The notes beneath the pieces are model-generated. The model was given only the letters and a program-made list of their open reading frames with translations. It had not been told where the DNA came from and did not search any database. DNA of 47,267 bases from JAQUBU01 sp036677685 (GTDB lineage Bacteria > Bacillota > Syntrophomonadia > Syntrophomonadales > Syntrophomonadaceae). This document shows, one piece after another, positions 25,621-32,772 of the stretch. The translations under genes were made by a program, and so were the position numbers. Location: assembly GCA_036677685.1 (NCBI GenBank), contig JAVBWA010000028.1, positions 1 through 47,267 of the forward strand, written 5' to 3'. Each line of letters starts with the position of its first letter. Within the stretch, counting starts at the first letter, position 1.

Positions 25621-27153
25621 TTAATAGGCGCCCTTTCTCCCCAGCACTACTCCTACGGTACGGATTAGCAGGGTGATATCCAGCCACATGGACCAGTTGC
25701 GTACATACCACGTTTCCATCTGGACACGTTCTTTATAATCGGTATCACTTCTACCACTTACTCCCCAAAGTCCGGTCATTCCTGGAAGAACCATAAAATA
25801 GTCAGATGCACACTCCCCAAATTTAGGTATCTCATCCTCTACAATGGGGCGCGGTCCAACCAGGCTCATTTCTCCCCTTAGTACATTAAATATCTGAGGA
25901 AGTTCATCCAAGCTGGTTTTACGAAGGAACTTTCCAATTTTGGTTACCCGAGGATCATCTTTCAATTTGAAGTCTCTCTCCCACTCTTCTTTAAGAGCTG
26001 GATTTACTTTTAATAATTCCTGTAATATTTCTTCTGCATTAGAAACCATGGTCCGAAATTTGTAACAAGGGAAATACTCCCCGTTATGTCCCACCCTTTT
26101 ATGGGAGAATCCTATAGGTCCAGGAGAATCAAGCTTTACTGCAATAGCTATAATAATTAATAATGGTAATAAAATAATAAAAATGCATAAGCCGAGTAAA
26201 ATATCAAACAAACGTTTAATGATCACATTCTCTGGATTCGCAAGGTTGTTGCAGATACTGTAAGCTACAATCTGATCATTGGACAAATAATCAATACGCC
26301 CCCCGGCTACTGACATACCTATAAGGTCTGGTACCACCAATACCGAATGGGTAAACGATTTTAGTTGGTTGGTCAGGTTAACCAGTTCCCGGCCGGGCAT
26401 TCCAGGTGCCGCCAGGATTACTTTTCTGATACTGTTTTCGCTAATTACATTACCGGCATCAGTAAATCCACCTAATATACAGTAAGTAACATCATTAACC
26501 TTTACGCCTTTTTTTCTCCTTTTAGCTGGGTCATCTTCCAGGAAGCCAAAGACCTTATAACCTATATAAGGTTCATTCTCTAAGGATCGAGCAATCATGA
26601 TGCCGGTTTGACCTGCTCCCAGTATTAGTACCGGTTCATTCCACAGGCCGAATTTTGCCAGCAGATTTTTGCCCAGGTATCTCCCCAATGGTAAAAAGGC
26701 TAGTCCCATAATAAAAGTCAATACCAGCGTCGTACGTGAAAACTCGCCGCCCAATTTTGCAAGAAAAATGACGGTCATAATAAGCAGGAACGCAATCGCC
26801 GTAGCCTCAACGACCTTCAAGCTTTCTCTCCAGAACGATATTCGCGCCGCATAGAGCCCTTCATAAAGCAAACATAGTATCCATACGATAATTACCCACC
26901 AGATGTGATCCCAGAATTCGGCGGGAATGTAGTTGTTAAACCGGACGCTTAAATGCGGCAAGATATGCAGGCGCATCATTAACGCCGTAAAAACAGCCAG
27001 GCCTATTGCCATTAAATCAATAAATATCAGGCTGCTTATGGTAATGAAGGATTTAATAATTCTTCCTGCCTGCGTTTTGGCGAAATCCTGTTTATTCGTT
27101 TCCGGATGGTAGTTCAGCAGTTCCGATGATAGTTCATTTTGATTTTTCGCCAT
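25621..27153 (-). CDS. wbaP: undecaprenyl-phosphate sugar phosphotransferase (WbaP/WcaJ family)
   Basis: A 510-residue polyprenyl-phosphate hexose-1-phosphate transferase that loads the first sugar on undecaprenyl phosphate. ATG 27153 has GAGGTG nine bases upstream. Four to five N-terminal membrane helices (about 40-150) and a CoA-binding-like domain (about 170-300) precede the catalytic C-terminus. There KLDSPGPIGFSHKRVG, CYKFRTM, LRKTSLDELPQ and SLVGPRPI are all intact. First sugar is probably galactose or glucose by family precedent. It heads the assembly operon after a 287-bp gap carrying a shared promoter-region motif. Confidence 0.92.
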   Translation of the reverse strand: MAKNQNELSSELLNYHPETNKQDFAKTQAGRIIKSFITISSLIFIDLMAIGLAVFTALMMRLHILPHLSVRFNNYIPAEFWDHIWWVIIVWILCLLYEGLYAARISFWRESLKVVEATAIAFLLIMTVIFLAKLGGEFSRTTLVLTFIMGLAFLPLGRYLGKNLLAKFGLWNEPVLILGAGQTGIMIARSLENEPYIGYKVFGFLEDDPAKRRKKGVKVNDVTYCILGGFTDAGNVISENSIRKVILAAPGMPGRELVNLTNQLKSFTHSVLVVPDLIGMSVAGGRIDYLSNDQIVAYSICNNLANPENVIIKRLFDILLGLCIFIILLPLLIIIAIAVKLDSPGPIGFSHKRVGHNGEYFPCYKFRTMVSNAEEILQELLKVNPALKEEWERDFKLKDDPRVTKIGKFLRKTSLDELPQIFNVLRGEMSLVGPRPIVEDEIPKFGECASDYFMVLPGMTGLWGVSGRSDTDYKERVQMETWYVRNWSMWLDITLLIRTVGVVLGRKGAY

Positions 27154-27273
27154 TAGTATTTTCACCTCATCAGGTTTTTTTACCGCTGCGCTAAGAGCTT
27201 AAACTGAGTAATTCTTCCTAGGACCATCTTAGGCAAAAAGATATCAGCCGTTTGCTACATATAGTGTATTTAA

Positions 27274-27305
27274 ATTGTGTGGTGTTACATTGCGCGGCAC
27301 ACAAT
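27274..27305 (-). promoter_or_regulatory. shared motif upstream of wbaP
   Basis: An 8-bp inverted repeat ATTGTGTG (27274-27281) / CACACAAT (27298-27305) flanks the complement of CGCAATGTAAC. The latter core recurs upstream of manC and the large SLH gene. It is 120-150 bp upstream of wbaP. The rest of the 287-bp gap holds a second small inverted repeat near 27320-27345 and no gene. Confidence 0.4.
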
Positions 27306-27440
27306 GGCATAGTTTTCCATACTTTTTTTATAAGAAGTATAAATCCCCTCAGGACAAGAATGATTAATAGATTTTACTATGTTAATCTTAAAACTAAACC
27401 AGGACATTTATTTGTCACCTAAAAACTTATTTAATATTTT

Positions 27441-28136
27441 TTAGGAAGTACTGCTGTAATAGTAGTAATAACCACCTTCATTATGGTCCATTTTGGCTTT
27501 ATTAAGGATTACTCCGATCATCCGGGAATTGCCCTTCATTAATTGTGCTTTGGCTTCTTTGGCCAAATCCACCCTGGTACCTGCACTTATCACCAGGATT
27601 ACCCCTTCCACCTGGGTGGCCATTATGGCTGCATCGGTAACTGCCAAGACCGGTGGAGCATCTATCAGAACATAATCATATTGTTTCAGGAGAGACGGCC
27701 AGAAATCACGGGCTCGTTGAGAATTCAATATTTCCGCAGGGTTTGGAGGTATGGGGCCGCTGCTTAGGAGGCTCAGGTTTTCCACCAGGCCGGTATGAGC
27801 GACTTCTGCCACAGATACCTGTTGCAGGAGGCAGTTGGTTAAGCCTCTCTGATTATTTACTTGAAATATTTGCTGTTGTTTTGGTCTGCGTAAATCAGCA
27901 TCAACCAGTATAACCTTATGCCCGGCCTGGGCCATCACTACTGCAAAATTAGCTATGGTAAATGATTTTCCATCCAGCGGCCGGGGACTGGTAAACAAGA
28001 GCGAACGGCAGGGTTGATCTACTTCGGCAAAGCCAACGTTAGTACGCAGAGTGCGATAAGCTTCGGCCATGGCTGATTTCGGTTTTTTATTGCTTATAAG
28101 TTCGTAAATATCGCGCTTAGTTTTTTTCCTTAACAT
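27441..28136 (-). CDS. ywqD: CpsD/CapB-family tyrosine autokinase
   Basis: A 231-residue bacterial tyrosine kinase, the separate cytoplasmic form found in Gram-positives. ATG 28136 has GGAGG five bases upstream. Walker A reads TSPRPLDGKS (49-58), a less common variant of the usual PGEGKS. Walker A' is ILVDADLRRP and Walker B YVLIDAPP. The C-terminus carries a five-tyrosine cluster (223-227), the expected autophosphorylation site. It works with the adjacent YveK-like protein to control chain length and export and is dephosphorylated by the CpsB-type phosphatase at 30207. It starts one base after the partner's stop. Confidence 0.93.
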   Translation of the reverse strand: MLRKKTKRDIYELISNKKPKSAMAEAYRTLRTNVGFAEVDQPCRSLLFTSPRPLDGKSFTIANFAVVMAQAGHKVILVDADLRRPKQQQIFQVNNQRGLTNCLLQQVSVAEVAHTGLVENLSLLSSGPIPPNPAEILNSQRARDFWPSLLKQYDYVLIDAPPVLAVTDAAIMATQVEGVILVISAGTRVDLAKEAKAQLMKGNSRMIGVILNKAKMDHNEGGYYYYYSSTS

Positions 28137-28137
28137 C

Positions 28138-29490
28138 TTAACCTCCATAAGAATGCTGCTGGGTGTTGCTCTCATTCATTTGCGGAATTACCCCTAAGAC
28201 CGGCATTTCTAATTCCCTGCTGAGATCTTCCGGTGTCTTCAGGGTGTAATCCAGACGTTCCAAAACAAATGCCAATAAGGTAAAAATTATTAGTCCCAGT
28301 ATTAAGGCTATGGCAATATTTAACTCTTTGTTGGGCTTTATGGGTTCAATAGGAATAGACGCCTCTGAAACAACGACTACGCTAGTATCTCCCAGATCAA
28401 TCGACTTGGCGATTCTGGTCTCAGTCATTTTCTGGGCCAGTGTATCCGCGGTTTTTCTTAATCTATCTACTTCCATCAGCAGCTTGTCCTGAGTTAATTT
28501 TTTCACCGCCAGATCAGCCTGAGTGGCATCCAGTTCAGCATTAAGTTCTGCTATCTGGTAGCTTAGAGCTTCAACTTCACTTTGTTTTTCAGATAAACTG
28601 GCTCTTTTTTCAACAAGCTGCTGAGACAAGGAAACATAGAGCGGGTTTATCTCTTGAGACTGAGTACTATTCCCGGTGTATTCGTTGTATTTCCCAACCT
28701 CTATCGTCTTAGGTATGTTAAGCAGTTCCTGAGACAATTCATTGATACCGGGATACAACTGTTGGATTACAACCTGGGCATTTTTCAGTTGTGAACTGGC
28801 ATTAACTTTGTCTTCAGACATTTTAGTGAATTCGGCTTCCAAGATGGCTACTCCCCGTGGCTGGCTCTGGAAGTCTTTGAGTTCTTCTTCAGCTTTGGCC
28901 AACTCAATATCGGTGATCTTCTTCTGATTTTCGAGAAAGGTTACGGATCGGCTCATTTGTTCTTGATTCTTCTCCGTCATTAGTTTCAAGTATTCATCAG
29001 ACAGGGTATTAGCGATTCTATAGGCCAGCACCTTATCGGTATTGTTAACACTTACGTTGATTAGATTGGAGTCTTTTACCACGTTTGTTTCTATCATTTC
29101 TCCCAGACTGGCCGCAGTATATTCCTCCGGTTGCAATTGAAGCCTCTTGATAACTCGATTATACAGGGTTTCACTCTTTAACTGGCCCACATAGGTACTC
29201 ATGGTCAGAACCGGTATTCGGGATATTGTCCCAACAACCTTGTCCAGATCTTCTCCCTGCCGGTTATTTAATGCCTGAACCTTTTCAGTGGCCTCGGTCA
29301 CAATTAATAATGTCTGCGCCTGATATGTGGGGGGTATCACAAAATAACTTAACAAGGCGGTAGCCAGTCCACAGAGCAGGGTCATTAGGATAATTAATTT
29401 GCCCCATTTTTTTAATACTATAAAAAACTGTCTTAAATCAATGGTTATTTCTGATTCAACTGCCTTTGAGCTTTGCTGCGGATTACTCAA
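28138..29490 (-). CDS. ywqC: YveK/Wzz-family chain-length co-polymerase
   Basis: A 450-residue membrane protein with two transmembrane helices (about 33-55 and 390-410) flanking a large extracellular domain with long coiled-coil stretches (about 170-340). The proline-rich second membrane region is EPIKPNKELNIAIAL, and the short cytoplasmic tail with PEDLSRELEMPVLG is the kinase-interacting part. It is about twice the length of CapA/YveK, closer to Gram-negative Wzc/Wzz ectodomains. It activates the tyrosine kinase encoded next and sets polymer length. Confidence 0.9.
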   Translation of the reverse strand: MSNPQQSSKAVESEITIDLRQFFIVLKKWGKLIILMTLLCGLATALLSYFVIPPTYQAQTLLIVTEATEKVQALNNRQGEDLDKVVGTISRIPVLTMSTYVGQLKSETLYNRVIKRLQLQPEEYTAASLGEMIETNVVKDSNLINVSVNNTDKVLAYRIANTLSDEYLKLMTEKNQEQMSRSVTFLENQKKITDIELAKAEEELKDFQSQPRGVAILEAEFTKMSEDKVNASSQLKNAQVVIQQLYPGINELSQELLNIPKTIEVGKYNEYTGNSTQSQEINPLYVSLSQQLVEKRASLSEKQSEVEALSYQIAELNAELDATQADLAVKKLTQDKLLMEVDRLRKTADTLAQKMTETRIAKSIDLGDTSVVVVSEASIPIEPIKPNKELNIAIALILGLIIFTLLAFVLERLDYTLKTPEDLSRELEMPVLGVIPQMNESNTQQHSYGG

Positions 29491-29552
29491 TAAAAATATC
29501 CCCTTCCCTGAACACTGTTGTTTATAAGCTAAAGCATTTAATTAACTATATC

Positions 29553-29575
29553 TTCAACTGGAGGTTATAGTTGAA
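29553..29575. promoter_or_regulatory. inverted repeat between two polysaccharide genes
   Basis: TTCAACT (29553-29559) and AGTTGAA (29569-29575) form a perfect 7-bp inverted repeat with a 9-bp spacer, directly downstream of the 191-residue membrane protein and about 65 bp upstream of the co-polymerase start. It has no T-run, so it is more likely an operator or an RNA-stability hairpin than a terminator. Confidence 0.35.
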
Positions 29576-29577
29576 TA

Positions 29578-30153
29578 TCATGATTTAAGCTCGGGGTCCA
29601 AGATGTTTAGATCCTTCCCATATTTCATGCCCAACTCCTGAAGAGTGTCAATATCCTCTGAAGAAAGCTTGTTTAATAGAATATCTCGGGCATGTAAGTA
29701 TTCTTCCCGGCTGTAATTATCTTTTTTGCCAATTTTATAAAGGTAATTTATTTCTTCCGAGTTCAGCTTGCGTAAAATAATTACTCCCGCCTTAACGAGA
29801 TCCTTTTTTTCTATGGGGCGGCTTATTTTTTTCTGTACATCGTTGGCTATGGTTTTATTTCCAGGTCTTTCTATATTAATTGCTTGATCGTTGTTGGGTA
29901 TTTGCTCTGGAGTTCCAGTTTCTACCGGTGATGTACTCGTTTCACCAGCAGACCGTTTTTTTTCCGGTAACTCAACAGGCGGCTCAGTTTCGGCGTTAAG
30001 AGATTCTTTCGTGTCCGCTTCCGTTATTAAAGTACTGGAGTAGTCCAGGTTGGTTACGATCTGGTTCATATAGCTATTTAGACAAATTGCAGCACTTACC
30101 AGAATAATTACAAAGATAGCAATAATAATGAATATTTTCTGTATACGTTTCAT
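29578..30153 (-). CDS. single-pass membrane protein of unknown function in the capsule control operon
   Basis: A 191-residue protein. It has one N-terminal hydrophobic helix (about 8-27), a disordered Pro/Glu/Thr-rich linker (about 45-110), and a helical C-terminal domain (about 115-185) with two similar motifs, LRKLNSEEINYLYKIGKK and LNKLSSEDIDTLQELGMK. The duplicated motif suggests two copies of a helical hairpin. The C-terminal domain is probably outside the membrane. It lies between the phosphatase and the co-polymerase genes, so a role in polymer assembly or sensing is reasonable but unproven. I do not recognise a named family. Confidence 0.65.
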   Translation of the reverse strand: MKRIQKIFIIIAIFVIILVSAAICLNSYMNQIVTNLDYSSTLITEADTKESLNAETEPPVELPEKKRSAGETSTSPVETGTPEQIPNNDQAINIERPGNKTIANDVQKKISRPIEKKDLVKAGVIILRKLNSEEINYLYKIGKKDNYSREEYLHARDILLNKLSSEDIDTLQELGMKYGKDLNILDPELKS

Positions 30154-30204
30154 GTACTAACAATCAACCCTTTACAATTGCCTATAGAAGCTGGTGCTTC
30201 ATTT

Positions 30205-30238
30205 TATCAACCAAATCCATTTATCAACCAAATCCATT
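30205..30238. repeat. 17-bp tandem duplication at the phosphatase 3' end
   Basis: The unit TATCAACCAAATCCATT occurs twice head to tail (30205-30221, 30222-30238). It spans the last codons and stop of the CpsB-type gene, so 17 extra bases have shifted its final reading frame and changed the C-terminal residues to INGFG. Confidence 0.75.
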
Positions 30239-30983
30239 TTCGAGCTGTCGAAACCTCTATAGAATTGACTGGTAACCCTTTGATAATCCGTTCCGGATTA
30301 TCTTGGACCAACCTATGAGCCAGATCTTTTCCCCATCGTCGTTCCACTTCTGCAGCCGCTGCTCTTAATAACGGTACGCGCCCGTTTGTGGAGTGAGCAT
30401 CAGAGGCAATCAAGTGCGCTAAACCATTAGCCACAAAATCCCAGGCAACTTTTTTGATTCTGCGGCCGAATAGTCCTGTAATACTAGAAGAGGTAATTTG
30501 GCTAAGGCATCCTCGCTCGCAAAAACTCTTCAATAGTTTTGGATTTCTGGCAAAGCCCGCATTACGTTCTGGATGAGCAATGATCGGTGTCAATCCCAAT
30601 AACTGCAATTCATAAAGAATCTTAGCGGTATAATCAGGAACGAAACTGCTTGGCAGCTCTACTAGAATATAGGGACTCGAATTATTAATGGTCAAAACAT
30701 CGTCTGCCGCAAATTGTTCAAGAAGGTCCGGTTCTAGATAGTATTCGGCTCCGGGTAGAACAATCAGATCTATTGAATTCTGACGCAACAACTCATTGAA
30801 TTTATCTACTGTATCTATAATAGTTTTCTTGCATATATCGAAGTTGCCCTTCATCATATGGGGGGTGGCTGCCAGTTGGGTAGTACCATCCCGTGCGGCC
30901 ATTTCCGCCATACCCAGACTTATATCATTATTCGGTGCTCCATCGTCCAGCCCGGTTAAAATATGGGTATGTAGGTCGATCAT
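30207..30983 (-). CDS. ywqE: CpsB/YwqE-type PHP tyrosine-protein phosphatase
   Basis: A 258-residue PHP-domain metal-dependent phosphatase from ATG 30983; an upstream in-frame TTG lies inside the ribosome site. Metal-binding motifs are visible in order: DLHTHILTGLDDG, ATPHMMKG, PGAEYYL, AHPERN and ASDAH. It removes phosphate from the tyrosine cluster of the CapB-type kinase and so counteracts it in capsule control. The gene precedes the co-polymerase/kinase pair, as in many Firmicutes. The extreme C-terminus is altered by a 17-bp tandem duplication, outside the catalytic core. Confidence 0.9.
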   Translation of the reverse strand: MIDLHTHILTGLDDGAPNNDISLGMAEMAARDGTTQLAATPHMMKGNFDICKKTIIDTVDKFNELLRQNSIDLIVLPGAEYYLEPDLLEQFAADDVLTINNSSPYILVELPSSFVPDYTAKILYELQLLGLTPIIAHPERNAGFARNPKLLKSFCERGCLSQITSSSITGLFGRRIKKVAWDFVANGLAHLIASDAHSTNGRVPLLRAAAAEVERRWGKDLAHRLVQDNPERIIKGLPVNSIEVSTARKWIWLINGFG

Positions 30984-31037
30984 TTTTATTTTCCTCTCCA
31001 ATTTACAAAAGCGGCTAATTTCTAGACAATTGTGTAA

Positions 31038-32675
31038 CTACAACTGTTGATACATCTTAAGAATCATTACGGAAGCTTCAGCCCGGGTAGCATTAGCTAA
31101 AGGCGCAAAAATTCCACCATCACGCCCCTTTATAATTCCCTTTTGCCTGGCAACCGCAATACTGTTGCGAGCCCAGGAAGATATGCTTCCTTGATCACTA
31201 AATATGGATATATCTCCACTAGTTCCACTGGAATCACCGGAACTATTTTGACCGCGATAGGATAGAGCATTGCTAATCATTACAGCCATTTGTTCACGAG
31301 TAACCGGATCTTCGGGGCCAAAAAGAGTCGGATTGTAGCCTTTCAGAAGTCCTATGCTGGCTGCTTGGTTTACTATTGAAAAGTACCACTTATCTGCATA
31401 TACATCGTTAAACTGGCCTGATAACTGGGGCGCTGGATTTATACCCAAAGCGCGGCATAACAAAGCGGCAAATTCCGCCCGGGTAATATTTCGTTCCGGC
31501 AGGAACTCGCTGGGACTTACTCCACTAGCTAATTTCAATTGCACCATGGTTTCGATATCTTGCCGGGCCCAATGTTGGCTAATATCTTGAAAACTGCTGG
31601 CTGGCGTTTGAGCTGGGGGTGTACCACTGATTGGTTGTTCAGGCACGGTCATAATCGCATATTTACTGAAGTGGAAAGCGCTAAAGGTAATAGTTTTGTC
31701 ATTGGTATCCTGCGTACCATTCATACTTTCCCACTGTTTGGTACTCTCATTGTAATAGTAAACATTTAATTTGGCTCCGGCTGCATTGACAAGACTCTCT
31801 TGCGCATAAGAAATTACAACTGTAACTGGCTTCTGAAATTGGACTCCGTTAGAGTTGGTTTCGTCCGCGCAGCTTAATTCTTGCACTTTTCCTACCAACA
31901 CCTGATCCGGAGCCTGATTCTGTAGGGCAGTCGCAGCACTTGCATCACTAAGTGCCCTAATGCTCAAAGACAGGCTGCTATTTGCGGTTATGCTTAATGC
32001 TTCGGCCTGGATACGAAGAGTTACATTACCATTGCTTATTTGCAGTTCCCGTCCTGCAGATTTGATTTGCTGCAAGGCCTGAACCGGAATGCTCAAATTA
32101 TCGTTACTAGAAGTCATCTGCAGGCTGACTATATTACTCCCCTGATCGGATAATTGTTGGTTTATCTCATTCGTTATACTTGTTGACTGAGGCCCAGGAA
32201 CTGCCCCGCCTCCACCGGTGTTCAGCGAGGTGGTTTTTTGAAATACGCTGTCGTGTACGGCATTACGAAGTCCTATAAGATTGGGGTGCAACTCATTTTG
32301 AGTCAGAATATAATTAACTTCCTCACTAAAACCGCTCAATAATGCCTCGCATACCGTTCGGTGTTTTGGCCAGGAAATCACTTCTTTTAATCCTTGGTAG
32401 ATCAGCGAATTAAAATTTGTGTCATTTAAAGTACCTAAACTGCTGACTTCACTGTCCAAATCATTTAAAAATGATTCTATTTGTGCTTCATCAGCTCCAG
32501 ATGCTTTAAGCCTTTGAATAAACTGCTGGTTAACCGGATCATTTTTCAAAATATTGTAACTGGAAATTAGACTGGCTGCATTAGCCGATAGCAGAAATGT
32601 ATTGCCAGCGAAGAACAGCATAAGAGTAAAAGCTGCAATGACTCGCCTTATCTCTTTCCATGTTCCGACCTTCAC
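31038..32675 (-). CDS. secreted SLH-domain protein
   Basis: A 545-residue exported protein. GTG 32675, with GAGGAAGGGG about eight bases upstream, gives a signal peptide (KVGTWKEIRR, hydrophobic core, cleavage near SANA). An alpha-helical N-terminal region (about 35-160) precedes a central region with a ZU5-like or GPS-adjacent beta domain (FQKPVTVVISYAQE, then YYNESTKQWESMNG and FHFSKYAIM). Three SLH domains (about 365-545) follow, each with the TRAEFA or TREQMA signature. SLH domains bind secondary cell-wall polymer, so the protein should be displayed at the S-layer. It lies between the larger SLH gene and the capsule phosphatase. Confidence 0.88.
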   Translation of the reverse strand: MKVGTWKEIRRVIAAFTLMLFFAGNTFLLSANAASLISSYNILKNDPVNQQFIQRLKASGADEAQIESFLNDLDSEVSSLGTLNDTNFNSLIYQGLKEVISWPKHRTVCEALLSGFSEEVNYILTQNELHPNLIGLRNAVHDSVFQKTTSLNTGGGGAVPGPQSTSITNEINQQLSDQGSNIVSLQMTSSNDNLSIPVQALQQIKSAGRELQISNGNVTLRIQAEALSITANSSLSLSIRALSDASAATALQNQAPDQVLVGKVQELSCADETNSNGVQFQKPVTVVISYAQESLVNAAGAKLNVYYYNESTKQWESMNGTQDTNDKTITFSAFHFSKYAIMTVPEQPISGTPPAQTPASSFQDISQHWARQDIETMVQLKLASGVSPSEFLPERNITRAEFAALLCRALGINPAPQLSGQFNDVYADKWYFSIVNQAASIGLLKGYNPTLFGPEDPVTREQMAVMISNALSYRGQNSSGDSSGTSGDISIFSDQGSISSWARNSIAVARQKGIIKGRDGGIFAPLANATRAEASVMILKMYQQL

Positions 32676-32722
32676 ACTTAAATCCCCTTCCTCACAGTTA
32701 ACTAAGTAATGACCGGATGAAG

Positions 32723-32763
32723 GAGGTGCACCGTGGAGCAAGGACCCATGGAAGCACCCCCTC
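32723..32763. other. long imperfect hairpin between the two SLH genes
   Basis: GAGGTGC (32723-32729) and GCACCCCCTC (32754-32763) form the outer arms and CCGTGG/CCATGG the inner ones. There is no T-run, so it may be a processing or stability element adjusting expression of the downstream SLH gene rather than a terminator. Confidence 0.35.
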
Positions 32764-32772
32764 AGAATGTCA

